Shown: positions 12,601 through 25,459 of the stretch, one piece after another
Numbering within the stretch: the first letter of the stretch is position 1
Layout of the letters: every line of letters starts with the position of its first letter
DNA from: Arcuatula senhousia
Taxonomy: Eukaryota; Mollusca; Bivalvia; Mytilida; Mytilidae
DNA: 64,000 nucleotides
Reading direction: 5' to 3'
Assembly (NCBI GenBank): GCA_963971305.1
Contig: CAXARO010001045.1
Coordinates: 1-64,000 of the forward strand
The notes under the pieces: generated by a model
Databases searched by the model: none
What the model was told of the DNA's origin: nothing
Seen by the model: the letters and a program-made list of their open reading frames with translations, nothing else
Program-made: the position numbers and the translations under genes

Positions 12601-15600
12601 TTTTATAGTAGGTGGTGAAGCTCTATTAGAAGACATTCTTGGTGTAGAGGGCATACAAGGTACAAGTGAAGTGTCAATAAATCCTTTCAAAGCTTTGCAG
12701 AATGTAGAATACAATTTAAATTCATGAAGTTTATTGCTGATATTTGGAATGTCAAAATTGCAAATGTTATGCCCTATAAGGATAGGTTCATTTAGATCTC
12801 TTAAAAAATTTATAAAGTCTAAAAGTGCTATTTCCACTGGTACTGGCTCAACAGACTTTCCATGTACATACATTCTTCCTGTTGCCTTGCTGAATGTAAT
12901 TCCAGTTACCTTACTGGCTTCAAGTTGTATATCCAATCTTGGAACAACATATCTATTAAACTTTTTGTCTGTATTTGTCTGTGCTGATATTTGAACAATA
13001 TCACTCTTTTTACCCAAACCAGTGGTCTCTAAATCAAAAAAGACTCTACTTTCTGTACCATCAAGTCTTAATGGGGATGGAATTTGTGTTAATTGTGTTG
13101 GATCTCGATCCAATTCCATAAATGGTGCATATGTCAATCCTTCTTTAACAACATGTTTCCTTTCATGCTTGTTTCTATTAATCTTCATTTTAGCTCTTTT
13201 AGTTTTGTAAGATTTGGATCGACACCTTTCTTTTCTCTTCTCCTTTTTCTTGTTCCGCATCTTTGAGATTGTCATGGTGAACTCTCCTGGAGAAAGGTTT
13301 GCTGCTTGGTTGACCTAATAATAGAAAGATAAATAAAGGTAACAACAAAATTACCGAACCTGGAGAATCTCAAATGTTCATAAGACAGGACAAAACAAGG
13401 GAGGCATACCGGAAAAGTTGAAGATTGCAATGGTCCTGACTTGGTACAGGTATTTCAAAGGAAATGGTGGGTTAAATGCAAGTTAAAGACAGAAATGGCT
13501 GGATTTCAATAAACAGGAAGAATTTAAGAAAACAAACAGACCTACAATTGATTTGTTTGTTGGTTGTGGTTAAACCATACAAGATGGTCAGTTATTCTGC
13601 ATTGTGGCGGGAGACATAATTGTTTGGAAATACTATCACATTGAAGAACATAAAATGGCAAAATAAGGCCTTTGTGCATAAGCTAAAATTAAGCTTACTT
13701 TACTTAAATAACCATATCCTTCATTCTTTTGAAGAACAGCTGCTGATACTCTGTTCTGAAGGGAACATGATCCACCATAATGTCTACAAAAGAAAACAAG
13801 AGGCTCTGAGGATTCATGACTAAAAATTCCATCTCTATCTTTTTGAAATCAAAATACAATTTAGTTCCAGACAATAAATTTTGCTACGCCTGACACATGT
13901 TTCGTCCATTAAAGACTCACCAGAGACACTCTACCAAAAGATTAAAAATACCAACCACTATCCATATATATACATAAAGAGCATAGAACAATAAAACAAA
14001 AAATTACCAAATTTGGAGCCAAAATATGACTGAAATTATCTCTTTACAAAACTATTTGCACTGTGTAAGCCTACTGGGACATCCCATAAGAGCTTCAATT
14101 TGTTCATGCTAAATAATAATTCTTTCTCGTATATTGGAGAATAATTACAAGGTTTGTATCTACATTTGGGTGTTTAATGCATAAATTGTGTATTGAAAAG
14201 TTAAGTTATAAGTAATATTGCACTCTTTTTTCACTCTTTTAGACTTGACAATGGCTTTTTGTTAAAAAAGCCACAAAATTATATTTATACTTGTATATTG
14301 TATTTGAAGATGACACCTCCAATTTGGTAAACTAGTATTTTGACAGTAAAATTAATGCATATACAGCTTGACATACCAAATTTTACAAGACAATAATCTA
14401 TAGTAAGCATAATAGTAGTTTACCTTGATTTTGGTGCTTTGACAGACACCAGCTGATTAAAGCTTTCATTTGCTTGAGTACTTCCTAAATCTGTGATTGA
14501 ATCACTCCTGCTAACTAATCTCTGTACCAAGCTATCCAACTCTGACCTCAATTCCTCAGACTGCAAAGGCTTTCCATTTGGTAGACTTTTAAAGCTAAAA
14601 AAATAAGAAGAAATATAAATTCAAAACTATTATTGAAAATCTATATGTCAAACGTTAATTATGTGCTTTAAAATTGGTTACTGATTTAGAGACTTCACAA
14701 TAGCTATATATTTTTTATTCAATTTCTAAAAAATATAGTTTTGATACAAACTTTAATACAAAATCAATATTTATTCAAGAAATAGTATGTTTTCAAATTC
14801 AAACCTTTTGAATGGTTTTTACAAGAGTTGTTCCCCCTTTTCCATTAAAATTAAATTTTGAATCTTATTTTTAAATGTATATTTTTTTCAATTGGCTTTG
14901 GCTTTACTATAGATTAGCTTTTTATTAGACAACAAACTGAGATTTTTTCAAATTGATTTTTTTTACCATGCTTTTTCCTCCATAAATAGTTTATTTTGAG
15001 CATCATTTGTGACTCTTTGTAAAGTATACTGGCTATTATGAAATCTTACACGAATTTTTCTGGATCTTCATGAAAGCTACACCAGTCAGCATTTTCACAA
15101 AGATCATGTTTGCCAAAAACATGTGGCACAATTCTTTCCAGATTGACCTTTATTTCCTCCTCATCATTTCCAGAAGTGATAGCATACATGATGCATCTTA
15201 AAATATAATTTCTGGTTGTATCCTTTTGCAACTCTTTGTATCTAAAAACAGATAGGAATATAACAAATACATTTATATATAATAAATGTTTCTCCTCGGT
15301 TACTGTCGTCGCTCTAGAAATTTTATGGTAGAAGACACCATGCTTCATAGATATACATGGGATTTCTTTCGCTCAGATAAGGGCAAATGTTGGCTTGTCA
15401 TCGGGTTTCGTCTTCCTTTACCCCATTTGACACACTGAATTGGAGATCGGCAACACGACAGCTGTGCTATGGAAAACAGGAACCGCTTACTCACTCGGAG
15501 CACTTGAGTTCACTCTTGTTACGACTTGAGTTAGTTTTGTTGATTTCTGTTATTTTGTGTTTTGTTTTTCCTCAGGCTGTTCTTGTCCGTGTTGACCAGT

Positions 15601-18600
15601 TTTGTTGTATCCTTTTAGGACTTTTGACACTCGAATGCCCCATTGGTGCCTCTTTGCTTCTTACAAAAAAATTATCAGAAATATTAAGTATCAATATTTT
15701 AAACATACCTCTTGGATATAGTATGCAAATTTGTAGAAATTCCCTTTTTAACATGGTTTTGGTCATCTTTTTTCTGTATATCTTGAAATTCCATTTCAAG
15801 CCGGGCTGATGTTGCTGCATCATTGTCAGCATGTACAACTGAAATGCAAGTAAAATAAAAAAAGATGTGATAATTACACTTGTGGAATTTTTTTTAACTT
15901 TGAACATTATTTTTAATATATAGATATAGAATATAGGACTTTTGAATCTTGAGATCGATTGAGTTAATCACTGGTTTATGGTGAACCCAAAGGGTGAACC
16001 AATAAACCAGTGATAAACTCAATCTCAAGATTTAAACTAGAGGCTCCAAGGAGCCTGAATCGCTCACCTGATCTCTTATGCCAAAGTTTGAATAAATTTC
16101 ACAAACTTTCAAGTATACAAAGTTGCAAAACAATCCCTTCAGTGGTTTCAGAGAAAATTTTTGGAAATCAGTTTAAATTAATAGAAAAAACAGATAAAGA
16201 GCAATAACTCCTGTAAGGACCTTTTGATGCTGAACAAGAAAACTTGCTTCGGATTTTCTCGATCTCTTATACTTTTCGAGTTATAAGCCAAAAACAATGG
16301 TCTGACCCCCCTGTTCTATTTTTAGCAATGGCGGCCAATAAGGCGGCCATGTTGGTTGGTCGACGTTCACAAATTTCACAAACTTGGTAGAGGACATCCT
16401 AAAGATCAAGTATTCTAAGTTTCAATGCAATCCCTTCAATGGTTTCAGAGAAGAAGATCTTTGAAGAAAAGTTAATGGCGACAGACGATGGGCGGACGAT
16501 GGACGCCTTACGATGACAATAGCTCACATGACCCTTTGGGTCAGGTGAGCTAAAAATCCTATATTTTCTTTATCGGTAATCCCCGAGCAACAAAAGTGTT
16601 AAAAGGGGGTCTTTTAAGGTTTTTTAAAGCACACTAATAAAACACGTGCTTTGTCACCTACTGACCTAATAATTTCGGTGATAAACACCTGTTCATGGTA
16701 CATGGTTTATCAGCGGCAAACATCAAAGGAAAAAATATAATGATTACCGATGACAAATAACTTGCAAGCTTAATGACAAACCTTTAATTTCACAATGGTC
16801 ATCTTTTAACTTGTGGGCCATAGAAACAGCCATGTCAGCCTCCATTGCTTTACTAGAGCCATGCCAGTTTAAAGAGCAGTCATGTTCTGGTGCAGTTTCT
16901 TTCCTGGATTGGTGGTACTCACAGGTTTTACAAACTTTACTTCTAACATCAAATGATAACACCTTTCCTGTCTCTTTACCAATAAATGTTGCATGTCCTG
17001 TTGTTTAAAAATATACACTAATCTTATTCATACAAATTTATAATTTTTAAATGTAAACTAAGAATACTATTAGCAAGCTCACAAAGGTATACCATGCTGC
17101 ATATATATTGAAAAAAACAACCACCAATTATATCCCCTGCAATATATCCCACAGCAATGAAAATTCTTAATGCACATCTCCATATTATATACTTTCTCCA
17201 TTGTAAAGTTTCATTAATATCCATCGGGCTGTTAACGAGGAGTTGTGTTTATGAGGTCTCTCATTGAACACTATTTATATCATATTTAAAAAGTCCAATT
17301 ATCTCCCTGATAGCAAAAATGACAAAAATTTGTCCTGTTCTGATTTTGCAATTTTTATAGTGGCTGCCATTTGAACCGATAAATCTGAGTCTGAATGTTT
17401 GTAAACATTTAAGTCTGAACAAAATTGCTGCGGTATTTGCTTGCCAACATTCAATAAAGGTCAATCTTTTATTTGTTATTTCATTTTATTTTACAGAATG
17501 ATGACTATATAGTAAAGTCATATAGACACATGTACAAAATCAATTTTACCAGTATTACTGTTATAATTCCAACCAGAGCCCCTCTTCTGCCACCCACCAT
17601 CAAAGCTTGCTTCTACCTGGAAAAAATAGCAACATTCATATCATCAACCATTGACTTAAGAAGTAGTCCTTGGGTGAGACATATATGTTTCATTCAAATA
17701 TCTAATTAGTGTGGTAAACAAGTAAAAGTTCTTATTATTCAATTTCACGATAAAACTTCTTTTAAAATAAATTAAGCAGAACAGAAAATTATTAATTTAT
17801 CAGCAAAATAAGTTGCAGTAATTATAACTATGTTCATGCCTTGACAATTACTTAACTTTCTCGTTTTTTTCATTTACATGGAAGATAAAGAGATGTGGAA
17901 CAAGTGTATGTGAAACAACCAACATAAAGAAAAAAGAATTTAAAAAAAAAACACAATGGAAAACAGCCAGCAGTCTTCAGCATCATCAGAGGTTGCTGCC
18001 TGTCGCTTGCATATTAGCCTAATTAATATTAAGATGTATTTTCCCTTGTTAAATGAGGAATTTCACAATATTTTGTGCATCACATGTCATATGTACTTTT
18101 AATTGATCCTACTCAGATTTACATGTATTCATATTCTAAACCATTTTTTTTTATTTCTTACCTTTCCGTTATTACTCAAGGACTTCTCCTGCTTTTGTGC
18201 CTCACTACATGACTCAAGAGTAACATTTCGGATCTTTTCACTAAGTTCCTTTTCTTTTTTCCTTAGAGTATTGTCACTAATTGATGGGAGATTGCACTCT
18301 GCTAAAAAGTTCTGAATATGCATTGGGCCTATTCCAGTATGAACCATGCCTAAAACAGAAATATCTTTTTAAAAATCATAAAATCATTTTTTTACATGTA
18401 CATGTTTATATATGCATGTTATAGAAGATGGTTACAAGCACTATTATCTATAACATGAAGCACTCTGAAATATATCAAATGCTAAAATATCTTATCCCTG
18501 CATGGCACCCAAGGATAGGCACATAAATGATGACACTAATGCTAATATACCCTGTCAAAATGAGAGCATATTTAAATAATTTTGCTTAGTCTGACATCAT

Positions 18601-21600
18601 GGACATGTCTGAGCAGCTAGCTTCCAAAATCAATAGGCAAGTCTGTGACTTTAGACAAATGAATTGACAGATAAAGGAGCAACAAATTCACATTCAAGGG
18701 GCTATGAAATTACTAAATCTGGACTATAAGATAAAGCAAGTGTGCATAAATGTTAGCCCAAGGGTTTTGAAACATATTATTGGACCATACTACATATAGG
18801 TGGTCAGTTTTTAAAGTGGAGGGAAAGAAAGAAAGGACAGACCATTGGCAGTCAACTGACAAACCTATTAGGCCAACAAACAAGACCAATCGATGTCTGG
18901 CCCTGCGTCGCATGGCAAAATGTTAAACCCTGTACGTTTTAGGCCCAATATGGAGAGTCAATAGTTTTTTACACTTGCATCCTATGGTGGAATGACAAAG
19001 CATATTTGTCACATGCAACCCATTATAGACGGTTACAACAAATATTTAGAAATAAAAATACTTAAGATGCTTATATAGAACAAGAATTAAAAATAAAATA
19101 AGAAAAATAAATTAAAGTTTCTATTTTCCCCCTTTTTGTCCCCCTTATTGCTAAATAGAAAAGATTGGTCATTTAGAAAAAATTATTCTACATTTTGCAT
19201 CCAATAAATGGCATATTAATTAACTTGCAATTTTTTTTTCTAAATGGGACCCTAAATAAAATAGTTGCATTTTTGCCCCTTTTGGGCCCCTCATTTCTGT
19301 ATGACAAACCAAGAGACCTCAACATCATTCCAATTAATCATTATATGGTAAGGAACATTTTTTGAAAATTTATAGCAATCAGTCAACCAAAACTAAAGTT
19401 ATTGTGGAAAACAAATAAAAGTAATTTTGTTGCCCTTTTTGGGCCCCTTATTTCTAGACGAAAAAAAAGGGGGACACCCAAAATCACCTACACACTTTAT
19501 TATTTAGTAAGTAACATTACTGTAAAGTTTCATAGCATTTGGTTGACCAGAACAAAAGTTATTGTGGAAACAAATAAAAAAGTCACATTTTTGACACCTT
19601 TAGGGCCCCTAATTTCTAAACGAAATAAAGAGGAAACATCCAAAATCAGCTTCACTCTTCCTTAAATGGTAAGTAACATTCCTGTAAAATTTCATAGCAT
19701 TTGATAAACCAGGACAAAAGTTATTGTGCAAACAAATAAAAAAGTTACTTTCTGGCCCCTTTTGGGCCCCTAATTCCTAAATGAAATTATAAAATGACCC
19801 CAAAAGGGGTGGTGCACATCTTCAATATATCTGTAATCACTGTGTAAAATTTAAGAAAGATCTAATGTTTGGTTTTTGAGATTTAGATTACACAAGACAG
19901 GCACCCACAGCGTGACGCACAGACAGACAGAGTGACCCGACTACTAGACCTGCTTTTGCCTTTGGCGACAAAGGTAAAAAAAGATTGCTAGTTTCCCCCC
20001 AACTAGACTGGGTCACTTTTTTGGGGCCTGTGGTCAATTAATTTTATTACCATTTAAAATAAAATCTGGCCTACCTGTCTTAGATCATAACATTTGGATC
20101 ATAACACATGTAGGTGGTCAGTTTTAACAGTGGGGGGAAATCTGGCCTACATCAGTACCTGTCCTAGACCATCACATTTGCTAATTTTTTGTTCAATGAA
20201 ACTTGCTTATATGATATAAATTAAAGTCATGAAAGTATTTTAAACTTTATTCTTTTTTAAATGAAGCTGGAGTACAGAAAACTCATACAGTTTATTCTTA
20301 TACACTAATGACACAAAGCTTACAATTTTTTTCATTATCATGATTATAAAAAATAATGAAATAAAATTATTTTCCTGCCTACCAGGTCTAAATAAATTGT
20401 CCATGTTAGAGGAAGCCAGCAATAATTTTTTTCATGGCCTTTAATAAATAAATGGCTTATATACATGGGTGTATTTGAGCTGAACTATTGAAAATTATAA
20501 AAAATTTTAAATCTTTTTTTTTCTTAAAAATATACTAGTAATTCTTAGAATGTGATTTTTGTCACCCACCGTCACACTTTTTCTAGACCTGACACAACTT
20601 TACTGAATTAAATCTAATTTTGCTGAAATTTTGTAGGATTGTATGTCATGCTCTTGTGTCATAGCTAGCATTTAAATTCCCTCAAAATTAAATATTTTTA
20701 GGTACTTTGATAATAGCTGAAATTGTTCTTGAAATCATATTACATTTAGCACGACATAATAGGCTATGTCTTTTGCAGAAGTACTTTATTTGATGACATT
20801 TTAAAAAATATATGTCATTTATACGAGATAAAAAGAAAATGACATATTATAGACTATGTCATTTCATACATACCTTGTAATGTGCCAACTGCTGGGTTTC
20901 ATTTTTATAAATAAGACTGTGAGTGTGACATAGTAAAAGGGTGACAAAACAAGGATGGATTTTTATGCCAATCATTTATTCCCATTATTGTGGCCTGTAC
21001 ATGTCATGTATGTACATGTAGTGTACATTCTTTATGTATTCTATTTAAAGTAAAAATTATTGCTCCACAAACACAATTTACTTTTTAATTTTGTGTAGAT
21101 TATGTTTCAAATAGAAGTACAATTTATCTTCTGGGCATGCATCTTAAAATCTGTCAAATTGTATGTTTTATGTGTGATTATATGAGTACATATACAAAGT
21201 GTATATGTTGTAAGTTACCTAAAGATGCTTTCGTATTAATATCATAGCTTCCTGATGGTCCTCGCTTCCCCATTTGAACATCTGTCACAATGTTACACAG
21301 TTCACATCTAACCAACAGGATACCTCCCAAACCATACAGTCGCTCACCAACGGTATTAGAAAGGTGCAAAGGGCTCTTACAAATGCAACAGTAAAGTCCC
21401 TCTGCAAGGACTGCCAACTCAACTATTCTACGGCCAATTTTCCACGACTGGGAAGCATTCTTGTCCGCAGAATACATCTCAGTCTCTGCACCAATATTAC
21501 ACAAATTGTGCACTGTCGGCTCATAATTGGAGTGGTCATTGTGAACACCTGCTTGTGTTTGTTCAACCTTTCTACCTTCATTCAACCATTTGAAATAATC

Positions 21601-24600
21601 TGAACGATGGGACGATTTCTTTTTAACTGATGAAAACTTTCCAGAAGTATCTCTTTCACGTTCCATTTCGTATAAACATATCAAAAATATAGAAATATAA
21701 AAAACATAGAAAAAATCTGTCGTCTGCCCATAGCGATAGTAAATAAACGATCGGGGTTCGTCGAAAGCTTGTTTTGTACAATACTCGTCTTTACCGCCAA
21801 ACGCGATTACGACCCAGAAAAGTAGTAAAGAGTTATCGTTCGTAGGTGTTCGGTACCCCCTTAAATAGTTAATACAATAAACTCAATGGGCACATCTAAG
21901 CGATAGATGTAGTTAACTTATGCATAGCAGTTTCACTAAAAAGATAAAAAAAATTACATGTACATTGTACATTATTTTTTAAGGAATTAAAACATTTGTT
22001 AATATTTATGCATTCGCCATTGTTCACTGTGTACATTATATTAGTTTTCAGTTTCAAAGAGTTTTATTATTCAAATCTTAGTTTCACTTTATACATATTA
22101 ATCTTAGTTTCCCTATATACAAATTACTTACTAAAAATGTTTTTAATTTTGTATTTAAGGAAAAGACAAAGAAGTACAGCCTGATAAGCCAACTACAAGT
22201 ACTTCTGGAGTACATGTATCTGAAAACATCAAAGATATTCGTTGTCATGATACAGATGCCAATGTTCAAGGTGCTTTAACTTATTGCAATTCTATAATCA
22301 CCTCTAAAATGTGATGTTTATTTAGCTCTAGAAAGTTTTTATATGGTCGAAGATGTCAGATGACCTGCTATAGGGGTTATGGCCCCTTAAAGATGAAAAA
22401 TATAGTCATTTAGCTATTATTTAGCTATACAAAAGACTCCATAGATTTGACATCAAGACCAGGTGAGCGATTCAGGGTCCTGGGAGCCTCTTGTTTCATT
22501 ATAAGATAAAAAAAATTCTTGTCTTCTTCCTGTTTTCCAAGCCAATTAAATCTATTTAAAGGCTATAAACAATGGACAATTGTTCATTATTTATTTCTCT
22601 GCCTCTACTTAATGATGAACTTTAGATTAAGTATATATATAAAGCTTTAGGATTATTATTATACTGTACCTCTCCTTTTGAGGCCAGTCTGTTGTTTTCT
22701 GTATTAATTGGTTGAGTTAGATATTCTACTTAGTGCAACCCCATATTGATTTTTTACATTAGTTAGATTAAGTTTGGATTCATGTAACATCATGAACAAA
22801 CTCCTCTATTCAAGAAAATTTTACTATTGATTCATTTATTTTTGTGTTGATTGGTGCGATTTTTACCAATTTAATAGAATTACATTTTCTTTTTAGAGTT
22901 TTTGTATAAGATTGCTGATGCTTCAGCTGTGAGAAGAGCAGAAGCAAACATTGGTAAAATTGAAGAAGATGAAGTTGAAGTCACAGTTGAAGAACTTCTT
23001 CCTCATGCAGAGATTTTACTCAACCTCCAGCTGCAATCTAAAGCTAAAGAATTTTTTACATCTGATGGATGGCTCACTGTTGAAAGTACACTATACATAT
23101 TAGAAGGTAAAATTCAATACTTCCAACATGTTTATAAAAATGTTTTTATTAATTTTGATTAATGAGCACTAAACATGCTAAATATTAAAAATCAAAACAT
23201 GGTCAGTTAAGATAGTAGAAAAATGAAACCGATAAAAGTTTTTTTGTCATATTTTAGAACTTTATGTATTAAATGCAAACATTGTACTTGCATGTATTTT
23301 ATCAGATCTGATCCATGAAAAATGTTTCCAATATGCCATACATATTATATTGACATATTAAAAAGAACTGGTCACTACAAGTTACAAATATCAGTAAGTT
23401 TATTTTACTGCATAGAAATGTAATATTAGACTTGAAAGATGAAGTTTTTCTTTATGTTCTACATGAACTATACATTTGTATAAAATTGAAGGGATATGAA
23501 GTAAAATTACATACCAGAAAAACAAATGTTTTGATTATTGGAATGTACATGTATCTAAGCAAAGGATTATCAATTTTATTACTGTTCTTTAACCTTATTA
23601 ACACACAAAGGCAATCTGATGCCTACCACCGGTTATGTAAAGGGAATTATTTTGCTAAACCAGGACTTTCACTGTAATTGTAACATGTTTTTTCAGAACA
23701 GCATTTAAAACTGCTGAAAAGACGCGAGTTTCCTCCTATTCAAACAGATTCAAAAGGTGAAGGTAAGTTTTTATTAGTTCAAGAATGTTTATTTTAAATC
23801 CAGTCATTTAACATGGTGGAAGTTATATTTCTATATATCTATATTATCTTTTGCTTTAAAGAAAATTAATGCAAAATATGCGTTGATCATACCTTTTTAT
23901 ACGACTGCAAAAAAAATTGCGGACCTATAATGGTATGATACTGTTGTCGTCGTCTGTTAAATTTAATGTTCCCACAATAACTCTAGTTATCCGATTAGTA
24001 TGAAATTTGACAGTGACATTCCTAACTATAAAAGGATGGATGGGATTGATTTTGGGGTCCCACCTTTTTTTCTTTTAGAAAAGGGGCCAAAAATGCCTCT
24101 TTTTTGTTTGTTCTCACAATATCTTTTGTTTTGGTTTACCAAATGCTGTTAAATTTTACAATAATTTTTCATACCATAAAAGGATAAATGGGATTTATTT
24201 GGGGGTCCCCTCTTTACATTCATTAACAAATTAGGGGCCCAAAAGGGACAATATTCAAATATTTAATTTGTTTTGATAGTATCTTTAATTCTGGATGGCC
24301 AGTTGCTATGAAATTTGACAATGATATGCCTTACCAATAAACCATATGTGAAATTGATTTTGGGGGTCTTTGTCTTTTTAATTTAAAAATGAGGGGCCCA
24401 AAAAGGGGCAAAACATGTAACTGTTTTCATTTCTGGTACTATTTAAACAAATTTTTTGCATGTTCAGTCTTGTCAAGTAGTCAACACTATCCATGTTGGG
24501 CCTACAACATACAGGGTTCAACATGTTGCAGTTGTATCATGCTGCGCTCAGGGAAGCTTTTTTATTATCCTTATATCATGTATATACTACTTTGATATTT

Positions 24601-25428
24601 GGCAAATGGATATCTCATACTGAGGCAACATGTAGCATACCAGAATGACTCAAGTAACCTTGAACTTTGATCTTAATGCCAAATTAATGTTAACATGCTG
24701 ACATATTTTTTTAGTATTCCTTTGACATTTCTGTTTCTTTTGAAATGCCTGTACCAATTCAGGACCATTGCGATCTGTTACTTCTCTGGTGTGTCTTTGT
24801 CTTTATGTAACTTTAACTGGTATTCATGCTTTCATTCAAGGTAAAAGATCAAAAAGGAAAATACCTTCAGATGGGACTTGCCCTTCACTCAATAAAAAAG
24901 AGAAGACCCAGGAATTCATACCTATGCTGGACAATGAGTTCCAACAGATGATGGAGGATATAAAAGTTTGGAAAGTCGATATTAACAATTTTTTGGAAAA
25001 TTGTTCAAGTGCTCCAATTATGCCAAAAATAGGAGAACCTATTCAAAAGGTCAATGCCTTTCAGGACAAAACAAGAGAAATAACAGAGGAACAGAGGTCA
25101 ACACTTACAAGGTTCTTGTGTCAGAACTTTAACCAAATAAATTTTAAGCAGCCAGATGTCTCAAGTCTAATACATGCAACAATTACTTTTATTTTGGACC
25201 TGCATAAGAAAAAAGGTATGTGTTGCAAATATAAAGCTGAAAAGGACATGCACAAAGCAAAATAACCCTTCCCTAAAGTAGTCATTAAGTGATATGTAAA
25301 AAATTGTATTAGCATTGATCTATGAATGTTAAAAAATAAAAACATGTAAGTATCTGAGTGGGTACCTTGTAGTTGTGACGGGCTTTATTATGACTGATTC
25401 ACCAGTCTTTTTCTTTTTTTCCTTTTCT

Positions 25429-25459
<31 letters not shown>

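Larger units (their letters stand above)
11022..22159 (+). other. Gene A intron 4, host of antisense gene B
   Basis: Donor is gtagg at 11022. The acceptor is 'ttgtatttaag' ending at 22159, phase 1 on both sides. The intron contains gene B on the opposite strand with its own promoter, plus several non-autonomous repeats (11335-12082, 15945-16032, 16039-16556, 18895-19975). If both genes are transcribed, the pre-mRNA of A is antisense to all of B. Confidence 0.65.

Noticed and set aside
12734..13210. Plus-strand ORFs opposite the exonuclease exon
   Set aside because: They are antisense shadows of gene B exon 9, which has clear domain motifs.
15387..15809. 140-residue + strand ORF
   Set aside because: It lies antisense to gene B exon 5 and its introns and has no domain. 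It is a shadow of the real gene on the minus strand.
12100..21900. Gene B as a separate, smaller transposon inserted into gene A's intron
   Set aside because: I looked for inverted ends and a target duplication around 12100-12590 and 21690-21900 and found none by eye. The possibility is not fully excluded and would need a self-alignment.
24768..24840. Possible signal peptide or membrane segment at the start of a separate secreted protein
   Set aside because: The ORF begins at a non-ATG codon, and the hydrophobic stretch coincides with a pyrimidine-rich intron end. Phase and context fit an internal exon of gene A starting at 24841.
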